From NCBI RefSeq assembly GCF_051200875.1, contig NZ_CP195191.1, positions 3,782,001 through 3,846,000 of the forward strand: DNA of 64,000 nt. Reading direction: 5' to 3'. Below are positions 43,092 to 51,616 of this stretch, piece by piece; within the stretch, counting starts at the first letter, position 1, and every line of letters begins with the position of its first letter. Position numbers and translations under genes: made by a program. Origin of the DNA: Pseudotabrizicola sp051200875 (GTDB lineage: Bacteria; Pseudomonadota; Alphaproteobacteria; Rhodobacterales; Rhodobacteraceae). The notes beneath the pieces are model-generated. The model saw only the letters and a program-made list of their open reading frames with translations. It ran no database searches and was not told the DNA's origin.

Positions 43092-44396
43092 ATGCTGAAC
43101 ATGGAAACGCGCTCGTTCGTCAAAGACGAAGACGGTTCAGGAAACGTCTTCTCGATCATGCTGTTGCTGATCAGCCTGACTCTCGGCGCCTATGGTCTTG
43201 ATTATAGCAGTGCGACCGATGCGCGGACGCAAATGCAGATCACGGCAGATTCGGCAGCTCATGCCGCTCTTTTGACGCGCGAGCTTAATTCCCATGGCGA
43301 GGCCGTCAACGCGGCCTTGGCGGTTGCGGCCGCGCAGATGCCGGAAAGCCGCTTTGGCACCGTTCTTCAGCCTCAGGATGTGGTCTTTGGTACTTGGGAT
43401 CCGGATACACGTGCCTTTGTCCCAGACGCCGAGTCGAAAACAGCCGTGCAGGTCACCACCCGTATGACGTCGGAAACCGGTAACGCTCTGCAAACGTATC
43501 TGTATCGTCTCTTGGGGCAAAAGACCTGGGACGTGGTCGCGCAGGCCACTTTTGAAACCTATAAGCCAACTTGCCTGAGAGAGGGCTTCGTGGCCGATGG
43601 CGTCGTTGACCTGCAAAGCAACAACTCTTACTCCGACGGTTTCTGCGTTCACTCGAACGAATTCGTTTCGCTGAACTCGAACAACTATTTCGAACCCGGA
43701 ACTGTTGTTTCGATGACTGACCTGTCTCAGATCGACCTTCCGGCATCGGGCTATGACAGCAACGAAGGCCTGCGCGAAGCCCTTCGCGAAGGCTCATGGT
43801 TCATCCGTATCATCGACCGTCTGCCGGACATCATCGCAGGGCTGCGGAATGGCGACCGCGATTATCTGCCGGATTACATCACCAATATCGTGCCGCTCAA
43901 CCTTGCGAACCGGACGGTCTATCAGGAAGACATCGTCAGCGGCCGTATTCATATCATACCCTGCAAGGGCGGCGCTGCTGCCACGATCAAGAATGATGTG
44001 ATCGTCAGCCGCGCAGTCTTAATCTCTGCCTGCGACATCAAGTTCGAGGCCGGTGTGAAACTGGAAGATGCGATTGTCGCGACGACCAGCACCGGTTCGA
44101 AATCCCTGTCCAGTTCCGCAGGATTTACGGTGGGACGCGCCGACAACTGCATGCCCGGTGGGGACGCCCAACTGATCACCCTTGGCTCGATGGATTTTCC
44201 GTCTGATCTGCAACTTTACAACGCGCAGCTTCTTGCCACGCACGACATCACCTTCTCTGCTAATGCCAGCGGTATTCAGGGCGCAGCCCTCGTCGCAGGC
44301 GGAGAGATCTCGGGAACCTCGAACATGGTCTTTGGCTATTGCGGCGGTGGCATGGACGGCAACTTCCACGCCGATTACTTCCGGCTGGTCCAGTAA
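43092..44396 (+). CDS. TadG-like envelope protein
   Basis: The 434-residue product begins METRSFVKDEDGSGNVFSI (about 4-22) and a transmembrane helix, then a long periplasmic part that starts with SSATDARTQMQITADSAAHAALL, a segment typical of TadG/Pilus-Flp N-terminal domains. It has no vWA domain. It follows the TadE-like gene by four bases and is followed by a strong terminator (44424-44467). A Tad pilus accessory role is likely. Confidence 0.8.
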   Translation: MLNMETRSFVKDEDGSGNVFSIMLLLISLTLGAYGLDYSSATDARTQMQITADSAAHAALLTRELNSHGEAVNAALAVAAAQMPESRFGTVLQPQDVVFGTWDPDTRAFVPDAESKTAVQVTTRMTSETGNALQTYLYRLLGQKTWDVVAQATFETYKPTCLREGFVADGVVDLQSNNSYSDGFCVHSNEFVSLNSNNYFEPGTVVSMTDLSQIDLPASGYDSNEGLREALREGSWFIRIIDRLPDIIAGLRNGDRDYLPDYITNIVPLNLANRTVYQEDIVSGRIHIIPCKGGAAATIKNDVIVSRAVLISACDIKFEAGVKLEDAIVATTSTGSKSLSSSAGFTVGRADNCMPGGDAQLITLGSMDFPSDLQLYNAQLLATHDITFSANASGIQGAALVAGGEISGTSNMVFGYCGGGMDGNFHADYFRLVQ

Positions 44397-44423
44397 TCCA
44401 GTCTGACCTACGCAGAACGGAAC

Positions 44424-44467
44424 CGCCGGAACCGACAAACTTTGTCGTTTCCGGCGCAGTCCTTTTT
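44424..44467 (+). terminator. Rho-independent terminator after the TadG-like gene
   Basis: A long stem (cgccggaaccgacaaa with tttgtcgtttccggcg, 44424-44456) is followed by the run cctttttc. It lies 28 bp after the stop codon. Confidence 0.8.
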
Positions 44468-44534
44468 CTGGCACCTTGATTAACCTACGCCAAGCCGCTT
44501 CTATGCAAAGGCGCGTCGAAAAGGTCTGCCATCC

Positions 44535-45785
44535 ATGCGATATTCCGGTCTCAAGGTCATCACCGAAGGTCTGTTCGGTAACAAGGGCTGGAAACCGGTC
44601 TGGCGCGATCCGGCACCCAAGTCGGAATATGACGCGATCATCATCGGCGGCGGCGGTCATGGTCTGTCGACGGCCTATTACCTCGCCAAGAACCACGGTT
44701 TGACCAATATCGCGGTGCTGGAAAAGGGCTATCTCGGCTCGGGAAATATCGGGCGCAACACCACCATCGTCCGCGCCAACTATTTCTTGCCGGGCAATTC
44801 GGAATTCTACAGCCATTCGCTCAAACTTTGGGAAAAGCTGGAATCCGAACTGAACTACAACGTCATGCATTCCCAGCGCGGGCTAATCAACCTGTTCCAC
44901 TCCGACGGTCAGCGCGATGCTTTTGCCCGCCGCGGCAATGCCATGATCAACCAAGGCGACGACGCCATCCTTCTTGACCGCGAAGGCGTGCGCGAACATC
45001 TGCCCTATCTCGATTTCGACAACACCCGTTTCCCCGTCTATGGCGGCCTCTTCCATCCGCGCGGCGGCACGGCACGCCATGATGCCGTGGCCTGGGGCTA
45101 TGCCCGCGGCGCCGACAAGCGCGGCGTCGATCTGATCCAAAACTGCGAAGTCACCGGCATCGACGTCGAAGGCGGTCGCGTCACCGGTGTGCAGACCACG
45201 CGCGGCGCGATCAAGGCCAAGAAGGTGGGCATCGTTGTCGCCGGCCGGTCCAGTCAGGTCGCCGCCATGGCGGGCCTGCGCCTGCCGATCGAAAGCCATA
45301 TCCTGCAAGCCTTTGTCACCGAAGGCCTGAAACCCGTGATCGACCATGTCGTCAGCTTCGGCATGGGCCATTTCTATATCAGCCAGTCCGACAAGGGCGG
45401 CCTCGTCTTCGGCGGCGACCTCGATTTTTACGCGTCTTACGCCGCGCGCGGAAACCTCCCCATGGTGGAACATGTGATGGAGGCTGGCATGACTCTCATG
45501 CCGATGATCGGCCGCGCCCGCGTTCTGCGCTCTTGGGGCGGGATCATGGACATGTCCCCCGACGGCTCCCCCATCATCGACAAGACACCGGTCGAGGGTC
45601 TCTACCTCGATTGCGGCTGGAACTATGGCGGCTTCAAGGCCGTCCCGGCCTCGGGCTGGTGCATGGCCCATCTGATGGCCACGGGCGAAAGCCACGACGT
45701 TGCCCGCCGCTTCCGCCTTGATCGCTTTGCCACCGGCCACCTCATCGACGAGGAAGGCACGGGCAGCCAACATAACCTGCACTGA
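44535..45785 (+). CDS. soxB: Sarcosine oxidase, beta subunit
   Basis: The 416-residue product is the usual beta-subunit size. It has the FAD motif IIIGGGGHGLSTAYYLAKN (about 34-52) and the region around GSGNIGRNTTIVRANY (about 68-83), where the covalent flavin-linking His of the family lies just after. The heterotetramer demethylates sarcosine to glycine, with methyl transfer to tetrahydrofolate via the alpha subunit. It is the first gene of soxBDAG; a 178-bp gap with a large inverted repeat separates it from soxD. Confidence 0.93.
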   Translation: MRYSGLKVITEGLFGNKGWKPVWRDPAPKSEYDAIIIGGGGHGLSTAYYLAKNHGLTNIAVLEKGYLGSGNIGRNTTIVRANYFLPGNSEFYSHSLKLWEKLESELNYNVMHSQRGLINLFHSDGQRDAFARRGNAMINQGDDAILLDREGVREHLPYLDFDNTRFPVYGGLFHPRGGTARHDAVAWGYARGADKRGVDLIQNCEVTGIDVEGGRVTGVQTTRGAIKAKKVGIVVAGRSSQVAAMAGLRLPIESHILQAFVTEGLKPVIDHVVSFGMGHFYISQSDKGGLVFGGDLDFYASYAARGNLPMVEHVMEAGMTLMPMIGRARVLRSWGGIMDMSPDGSPIIDKTPVEGLYLDCGWNYGGFKAVPASGWCMAHLMATGESHDVARRFRLDRFATGHLIDEEGTGSQHNLH

Positions 45786-45841
45786 CCGTCATGATCCTTG
45801 CGAAACACCATCACCAAGACGTGCCGTCGGATGCCTCCGGC

Positions 45842-45945
45842 GGGGATATTTTTAGACAGAAAATGAGAAAGGGTTGCCCATTTTCTGTCCCCAAATATCC
45901 CGGGGTGAGCGCGCAGCGCGAGGGGCAGAGCCCCTCTACTCTGAC
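45842..45945. repeat. Intergenic repeat element with double hairpin, copy 1
   Basis: A long inverted repeat (gggatatttttagacagaaa near 45843 to the complement ending at 45901, arms about 22 bp) overlaps the motif AAATATCCCGGGGTGA, which is followed by hairpin 1 (gcgcgcagcgcg) and hairpin 2 (aggggcagagcccct). It lies between soxB and soxD. A related element is at 49673-49736: AAATATCCTCGGGGGGTGA, then two different but equally built hairpins. Confidence 0.65.
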
Positions 45946-45963
45946 CCGGAAAGAGAGCCTCAG

Positions 45964-46227
45964 ATGCGTTTGACCTGTCCCCATTGCGGCCCGCGCGACC
46001 GGCGCGAATTCTATTATTACGGCGCGGCTGATTATCTGAACCGGCCCGCATCCGATGCCCCGGCCCATGCCTGGGACGACTATCTGCACAATCGCGACAA
46101 CCCCGCCGGGGTAACCCAGGACTTGTGGTATCACGAACAAGGTTGCACGACTTGGCTCAAGGTCACCCGCAACACTGTCACCCATGAAATCCTGAAGGTG
46201 GAAGCGGTGTCTGGGGGTGAGAAATGA
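45964..46227 (+). CDS. soxD: Sarcosine oxidase, delta subunit
   Basis: From the ATG at 45964 (AGAGAGCCTC before it) the product is 87 residues. The N-terminal MRLTCPHCGPRDRREF is the zinc-binding motif diagnostic of SoxD, and QDLWYHEQGCTTWLKVTRNT (about 54-73) is the C-terminal family block. The subunit anchors zinc and bridges alpha and gamma. Its stop overlaps the soxA start by four bases (ATGA). Confidence 0.93.
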   Translation: MRLTCPHCGPRDRREFYYYGAADYLNRPASDAPAHAWDDYLHNRDNPAGVTQDLWYHEQGCTTWLKVTRNTVTHEILKVEAVSGGEK

Positions 46228-49124
46228 GGATCGATGGAAAGGGCAGCATCGACCGCACCCGGCCGCTCAGCTTTACCTTCGATGGCCGCCAATACGCGGC
46301 CTATAAGGGCGACACCCTCGCCTCGGCGCTTCTTGCCAATGATGTCCGCCTTGTCGGGCGCAGCTTCAAGTATCATCGCCCGCGCGGGGTACTGACCGCC
46401 GGATCGGAGGAGCCGAACGCGCTGGTCGAGGTGGTCGGCCCCGCAAATGTCACCCCCAACACCCGCGCGACGGTGCAAGAGGTGTTCGAGGGGCTTGAGG
46501 CGCGCAGCCAGAACCGCTGGCCTTCGCTGAGCTGGGATGTGATGGAGGTGAACGATCTCGCCTCGCCCTTTCTCTCGGCGGGCTTTTATTACAAGACCTT
46601 CATGTGGCCGCGCCGGTTTTGGGAAGGGCTTTATGAGCCGCTGATCCGTCGTGCCGCCGGTCTGGGCCGCCTGTCGGGCAAGCATGATGAAGGCACCTAT
46701 GAAAAGGCTTGGGCCTATTGCGATCTTCTGGTGATCGGCGCTGGTCCAACGGGCCTTGCCGCGGCCCTTGCCGCTGGCCGCGCCGGTGCCAAAGTGATCC
46801 TCGCCGACGAGGGCAGCGAAATGGGCGGGCGTCTCCTTTCCGATGCCAGCCTTGGCGATTGGCGTGTCGCGACGCTGGCTGAGCTGGAGAGCCTGCCGAA
46901 CGTTCGACTGATGACGCGCACCACCGTCACCGGGGCTTATGACGATGGCACCTTTGGTGCGCTGGAACGTGTCGGGCTGCACCGCCGTCCGCGCCCGAAC
47001 CTGCCGCGTGAATGTTTCTGGCGCATCGTTGCCCACCGCTCCATCCTTGCGGCTGGCGCGCTGGAGCGCCCCATCGCCTTTGCCGGAAATGACCGCCCCG
47101 GCATCATGATGGCCTCGGCGCTTTCGACCTATCTCAACCGTTATGGTGTTGTTCCCGGTCGTTCGGTGACCTTTTTTGCTAATAATGACAGCGCCCGCAT
47201 GGCCGCCCGCGCCCTGATCGCGGCGGGTGTGCCGGTTACGGCCATTCTGGACAGCCGCGCTGATGCGCCCGACGAGCCCGGAACCATGGTCCACAAGGGG
47301 GCCGTGGTCACAGGCACCCGCGGCCGCCTTGGCCTGCGTCAGATCACCATGCTGAAAAACGGGCAAGAGACCACGATCGAGACCGATTGCTTGGGCATGT
47401 CTGGCGGCTGGAACCCTTCTGTCCATCTGACCTGTCACATGAACGGCCGTCCCCGCTGGTCCGAGGATCTGGCCGCTTTCGTTCCGTCCGAGGGCGCGGT
47501 TCCCGGCCTTCTTGCGGCAGGAGCGGCCAATGGCACTTTCTCCACCCACGGCTGCCTCTCGGCTGGTCTCGCTGCCGCGCAAGACAGCCTTCAGGCGCTG
47601 GGCTTGAAGGCGGCGGATGTCGCTTTGCCCGAGGCAGAGGACCGCCCCTATGGCATTGACCCGCTTTGGGCCGTGCCGGGCAAAAAGCGCGCTTGGCTTG
47701 ATTTCGCCAATGACGTGACGGTCAAGGATGTGGCGCTTTCGGCGCAAGAAGGCTTCCGCTCGGTCGAGCATATGAAGCGCTACACGACTCAAGGCATGGC
47801 GCCCGATCAGGGCAAGAATTCGAACGTCGCGGCGCTTGCCGTTCTGGCCGACGCCACCGGCCGCGGCATCCGCGAAACCGGCACCACCACCTTCCGCCCG
47901 CCTTACACGCCCGTCTCCATCGCGGCGATGGGGGCAGGGGGCCGGGCCGAGGGCTTTGCCCCGCAGCGCTTCCTCACCTCGGACCAGGCCAGCCGCGACC
48001 GCGGTGCGCCGATGATCGAGGCCGGGCTCTGGTATCGTCCCAGCTATTTCCCGAAACCGGGCGAAACCACTTGGCGCCAGTCTTGTGATCGCGAAGTCCA
48101 GATGGTGCGCTTTGCCGTCGGGGTGGCCGATGTCTCGACCCTCGGCAAGATCGACATTCAGGGAAAGGATGCCGGGCGCTTCCTCGACCTCGTTTATACC
48201 AACACCTTCTCGACCCTGTCGGTGGGCAAAGTGCGCTACGGCCTGATGCTGCGCGAAGATGGCCATGTGCTGGATGACGGCACCACGGCCCGTCTGGCGG
48301 AAAATCATTGGCTGATGACCACCACCACCGCCGCGGCGGGTCTTGTGATGCGCCACCTCGACTTCGTCCATCAGGCATTCTGCGCCAATTGGGACGTCCG
48401 CTTTATCTCGGTCACCGAAGCCTGGGCGCAATTCGCCGTTGCCGGACCCAAAGCCCGTGACCTGCTCTCCAGTGCCTTGGGCCGTGACGCGGGGCTGCCC
48501 TTCATGGGCGTGACCGACATCACGATCCAGGGCGTTCAAGGGCGTCTCTTCCGCATCTCCTTCTCGGGTGAGGAAGGCTATGAAATCGCCGTCCCCACCC
48601 GCTATGGCGAGGCGCTGTTCCGCGACCTGACGGCGCGGGCCGAAACCATGGGCGGCGGCCTTTACGGGATGGAGGCGCTGAACGTCCTGCGCATCGAAAA
48701 GGGCTTTATCACGCATGCCGAAATTCATGGCCGCACCACGGCCTTCGACATCGGCATGGCCAAAATGGTCAGCGCGAAGAAAGACTGCATCGGCAAGGCC
48801 GCGGCCGCCCGTCCGGGCATGGTGGGCGACCACCGCCAACAGCTTGTCGGACTGAAACCGCTCAGCGACAGCCCGCTTACCGCTGGCGCCCACCTCTTCG
48901 CGCAAAACGCCGACCTCACCCGCGAAAACTCGGCCGGCTACGTCACCTCGGTCTGCTATTCGCCCACACTTGCCAGCCATCTGGCGCTGGGCTTTTTGCA
49001 AAACGGCCGCGCCCGCCACGGCGAAACCATCCGCCTCGTCGACCGCCTGCGCGACATAGACGTGCTCTGCCTTGTCTGCGACCCCATCTTCCACGATCCG
49101 CAGGGGGAAAAGCTCCGTGCCTGA
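46224..49124 (+). CDS. soxA: Sarcosine oxidase, alpha subunit
   Basis: The 966-residue protein is full length for SoxA. It begins with a ferredoxin-like domain (about 10-95: FDGRQYAAYKGDTLASALL), then a NAD/FAD-binding oxidoreductase domain with GAGPTGLAAALAAG (about 171-184) and a C-terminal GcvT-like tetrahydrofolate-binding domain (from about 600). The last domain accepts formaldehyde from the oxidation and makes methylene-tetrahydrofolate. Four-base overlap with soxD and eight-base overlap with soxG mark a coupled operon. GcvT fold is shared with the LigM-like protein at 3373. Confidence 0.95.
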   Translation: MRIDGKGSIDRTRPLSFTFDGRQYAAYKGDTLASALLANDVRLVGRSFKYHRPRGVLTAGSEEPNALVEVVGPANVTPNTRATVQEVFEGLEARSQNRWPSLSWDVMEVNDLASPFLSAGFYYKTFMWPRRFWEGLYEPLIRRAAGLGRLSGKHDEGTYEKAWAYCDLLVIGAGPTGLAAALAAGRAGAKVILADEGSEMGGRLLSDASLGDWRVATLAELESLPNVRLMTRTTVTGAYDDGTFGALERVGLHRRPRPNLPRECFWRIVAHRSILAAGALERPIAFAGNDRPGIMMASALSTYLNRYGVVPGRSVTFFANNDSARMAARALIAAGVPVTAILDSRADAPDEPGTMVHKGAVVTGTRGRLGLRQITMLKNGQETTIETDCLGMSGGWNPSVHLTCHMNGRPRWSEDLAAFVPSEGAVPGLLAAGAANGTFSTHGCLSAGLAAAQDSLQALGLKAADVALPEAEDRPYGIDPLWAVPGKKRAWLDFANDVTVKDVALSAQEGFRSVEHMKRYTTQGMAPDQGKNSNVAALAVLADATGRGIRETGTTTFRPPYTPVSIAAMGAGGRAEGFAPQRFLTSDQASRDRGAPMIEAGLWYRPSYFPKPGETTWRQSCDREVQMVRFAVGVADVSTLGKIDIQGKDAGRFLDLVYTNTFSTLSVGKVRYGLMLREDGHVLDDGTTARLAENHWLMTTTTAAAGLVMRHLDFVHQAFCANWDVRFISVTEAWAQFAVAGPKARDLLSSALGRDAGLPFMGVTDITIQGVQGRLFRISFSGEEGYEIAVPTRYGEALFRDLTARAETMGGGLYGMEALNVLRIEKGFITHAEIHGRTTAFDIGMAKMVSAKKDCIGKAAAARPGMVGDHRQQLVGLKPLSDSPLTAGAHLFAQNADLTRENSAGYVTSVCYSPTLASHLALGFLQNGRARHGETIRLVDRLRDIDVLCLVCDPIFHDPQGEKLRA

Positions 49125-49653
49125 CTTGATCGCCAAACCCGCCCTCGGCCATGTGCCGATCACCCGAGCAGAGACCACGCTGGCCGAGGCCGACTGGACC
49201 CCGATCTTCTCGATCTCCCCCTTTCCGGGGCAAGAGAAAAAGGTCTCCACGGCGTTAAAGCCCTTGGGTCTCAGCTTTCCAAAACCGAACAGCTGGGCCG
49301 AAAAGGGTGCGGCCCGCATCGTCTGGACAGGCCGCGATCAGGCCTTCCTTTTTGGTGCATCCCCGCCAGCAGACCTGCCAGCAGCCGTGACCGACCAGTC
49401 GGATGCCTGGGTCAGCCTCACGCTTTCAGGCCCACAGGCCCGCACCACACTGTCCCGTCTCGTCTCGCTGGATCTGTCAGAAGCCAAATCCGGTCAGGCT
49501 GCGCGCACAGCGCTCAACCACCTGCCGCTCATTCTCATCACCGAAGGGCCAGACAGCTTTCGCCTGCTGACCTTCCGTTCGATGGCCCGCACCGCTTGGC
49601 ATGAACTGGACGATGCCCTGACAAAGATCGATGCGCGCCTCAGCCTGATCTGA
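49117..49653 (+). CDS. soxG: Sarcosine oxidase, gamma subunit
   Basis: From the GTG at 49117, inside the last codons of soxA, the product is 178 residues, normal for SoxG. Family sequence includes TLSGPQARTTLSRLVSLDL (about 101-119) and LLTFRSMARTAWHEL near the end (about 149-163). It completes the BDAG heterotetramer. The ATG further upstream (49072) would overlap soxA by 53 bases and is not needed. Confidence 0.9.
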   Translation: MPDLIAKPALGHVPITRAETTLAEADWTPIFSISPFPGQEKKVSTALKPLGLSFPKPNSWAEKGAARIVWTGRDQAFLFGASPPADLPAAVTDQSDAWVSLTLSGPQARTTLSRLVSLDLSEAKSGQAARTALNHLPLILITEGPDSFRLLTFRSMARTAWHELDDALTKIDARLSLI

Positions 49654-49672
49654 AACGCGCCCTTTATCTTGG

Positions 49673-49736
49673 TCGAAATATCCTCGGGGGGTGAATGGGC
49701 CGCAGGCCCAAAGGGGGGCAGACAGCCCCCCTGCCT
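49673..49736. repeat. Intergenic repeat element with double hairpin, copy 2
   Basis: AAATATCCTCGGGGGGTGA is followed by hairpin 1 (gggccgcaggccc) and hairpin 2 (ggggggca-gaca-gcccccct), as at 45891-45937. It lies just after the soxG stop and before the convergent glyoxalase-like gene, and may terminate both. Confidence 0.65.
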
Positions 49737-49739
49737 TTG

Positions 49740-50168
49740 TTACCAATGACCCACATTGCCCATACTGGTCCACGGCTCTGCCGGTGCCAAAGCGCCACCC
49801 TTCTGCAAAAGCTCGATCGAGACATTGTCCGGGCTGCGCACAAAGGCCATCCGGCCATCCCGCGGCGGGCGGTTGATCACGACGCCATTCTTTTGCAGAT
49901 GCGCGCAGGTGGCATAAATATCATCCACCTCATAGGCCAAATGGCCGAAATGGCGGCTGTCTGATGGCAGCCCGTCATCACCATCCCAGTTATAGGTCAG
50001 TTCAACCGGGCATTCCGGCTGGCCGGGCGGGGCCATGAACACCAGCGTAAAACGTCCGCCTTCATTCTCGTAGCGCCGGGTCTCTTCCAGCCCCAGCAGC
50101 CGATAGAAGGCCAAGCTCTTTTCCAGATCCAGAACCCGGACCATGGTGTGAAGATATTTGATGCCCAT
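49740..50168 (-). CDS. VOC-family (glyoxalase I-like) protein
   Basis: From the ATG at 50168 (MGIKYLHTMVRVLDLEKS) the product is 142 residues with the two beta-alpha-beta-beta-beta modules of the VOC fold. Putative metal ligands are His7, Glu in VELTYN (about 56), His in HFGHLAYEVDDI (about 74-77) and Glu in DNVSIELLQ (about 121), as in lactoylglutathione lyase GloA. It would isomerise the methylglyoxal-glutathione adduct. Confidence is lower on the exact substrate than on the fold. It is convergent with sox. Confidence 0.82.
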   Translation of the reverse strand: MGIKYLHTMVRVLDLEKSLAFYRLLGLEETRRYENEGGRFTLVFMAPPGQPECPVELTYNWDGDDGLPSDSRHFGHLAYEVDDIYATCAHLQKNGVVINRPPRDGRMAFVRSPDNVSIELLQKGGALAPAEPWTSMGNVGHW

Positions 50169-50263
50169 TGCGCATTGCTCCTTGATCTTCCGAAAGGGGT
50201 AGTCAGGGCGCATCTTAGGGCGTGAAACGGGAAAGGCGAGGGGCCAATGGCCGAAAACAGGGC

Positions 50264-51616
50264 TTAGAACGAGGATTGAATCCGCAAGCCGACGCCCAGA
50301 GTCTCGCTTTCATAACGGCTGATATTTGATCGAGTCCGGCTCGCTTCGATGGACAGCACCGGTTCAAACCCAAAAGCGCCCAGCTTGGGAAGGGCGATTT
50401 CCAGTGACGAGGCAACCGTCACGTCCTGCCGTCCCGTGTCGTTGAAGATGCCGTTGAAAAAGACCGGATAATCGCGCCCGATGACGGTCAGGCTGCCCGA
50501 AAGCTTGGCCCCGGCGACAGGTTTGCCAAGCGCATAGCGCAGGCTTGCCCCAAGGCGGCGATTTTCCTGATTGGCGTCATCCGAAACTGTCGTGCCGCCA
50601 TCCAGACGCAGCGCGACGGTGTCTCCCGATTGCAGGCGCTGCTCAAGTCCCAGATCCAACGCATAGACGGTGGCATGGGGGCGAGCGATTTCCAGCCATT
50701 GACGTTCGACGGCAAAGCCAATGCGGCTGCGGGTTCTTTCGCCATGGCCTGTGGTCAAGGCCGCATCGAAACGGGCGCGGTCGGAATAGGCTTCGCCTGC
50801 CAGATAGTTCCGCCCCAAGGTCACACCCATCCGCATCGCCTGCTTGGGTGACAGCATCATGGTGCGGTAAAGGGTTGCATCAATTGCGGAATTCGAGAAA
50901 TCAGACCCGCTTGCCGTCGGCGCCAGTGCCTTGGCCTCGTCCGACAAAATCACCCCCCGGTGATAAAGCCTCAGGCCAATTTCGGTGGGTTCCGCCGCAG
51001 TTCCGGCAAGGCGATAGCGCAGATGCACATTGGCTGCGGCTTCAACGCCAGACAACGCCCGGGTGCTTCCGTCGAAATAGAACCATGTTGGCTGGCCGTC
51101 GATGATCAGCATAGTGTCGCGCGCGCCCTGGTTCACGTTGTCCGAGGGTTTGACCGACAGGTCGACATCCACGCGTAGCCGGGCTTTGCCGCGCAAAACT
51201 GAAAAGTCGCGGATGACCATGGCACGGGTGGTGTCCGTGGGGGCAACCTGAATGGCGCGGCGCAGCCAGTATTTGGCAACGCCGTTCTCTCCGGCATCCA
51301 CCGAGGCGCGTGCGGCCAGACGGGCCGCTGTAAATTTTCCCAAATCATCCGACGCGGCACGAAACGACTGGGCGGCCACGATCCGGGCTGCTTTCGGTTC
51401 TTTCGTGGCCAACCCGACCGCCGCAAGAACCGCCAGCGCCTTGGCGTCTTTCGGGTTTTCCTCCAAGGCCGCCAAAGCAAAGATGCGGGCCATTTCGATC
51501 TGGCCCGCGGTCAATGCCGCTTCTGCGGAAAGCGATAGCTGTGTGTCGGCCTTGGCGGCCTCTGGTTGCCCAAGGCACACCAGAATCGCCAAGGCGCAGA
51601 TCAGTTTTCGGATCAC
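50264..51616 (-). CDS. Slam-type outer-membrane translocator of surface lipoproteins
   Basis: The 450-residue protein has a signal peptide (about 1-23), an N-terminal TPR region (about 30-130: LSAEAALTAGQIEMARIFALAALEENPKDAKALAVL, quoted here only by its position), then about 300 residues of alternating strands ending in aromatic residues, a beta-barrel ending in SSF. This TPR-plus-barrel plan is that of surface lipoprotein assembly modifier (Slam) proteins, which move TbpB-like lipoproteins across the outer membrane. Its start overlaps the stop of the lipoprotein gene upstream (ATGA), strong support for the pairing. Confidence 0.78.
   Translation of the reverse strand: MIRKLICALAILVCLGQPEAAKADTQLSLSAEAALTAGQIEMARIFALAALEENPKDAKALAVLAAVGLATKEPKAARIVAAQSFRAASDDLGKFTAARLAARASVDAGENGVAKYWLRRAIQVAPTDTTRAMVIRDFSVLRGKARLRVDVDLSVKPSDNVNQGARDTMLIIDGQPTWFYFDGSTRALSGVEAAANVHLRYRLAGTAAEPTEIGLRLYHRGVILSDEAKALAPTASGSDFSNSAIDATLYRTMMLSPKQAMRMGVTLGRNYLAGEAYSDRARFDAALTTGHGERTRSRIGFAVERQWLEIARPHATVYALDLGLEQRLQSGDTVALRLDGGTTVSDDANQENRRLGASLRYALGKPVAGAKLSGSLTVIGRDYPVFFNGIFNDTGRQDVTVASSLEIALPKLGAFGFEPVLSIEASRTRSNISRYESETLGVGLRIQSSF

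Noticed and set aside
46131..49319. 1062-codon minus-strand frame opposite soxA
   Set aside because: High-GC antisense shadow. soxA on the plus strand has all its domains, and the reverse frame resembles no family.
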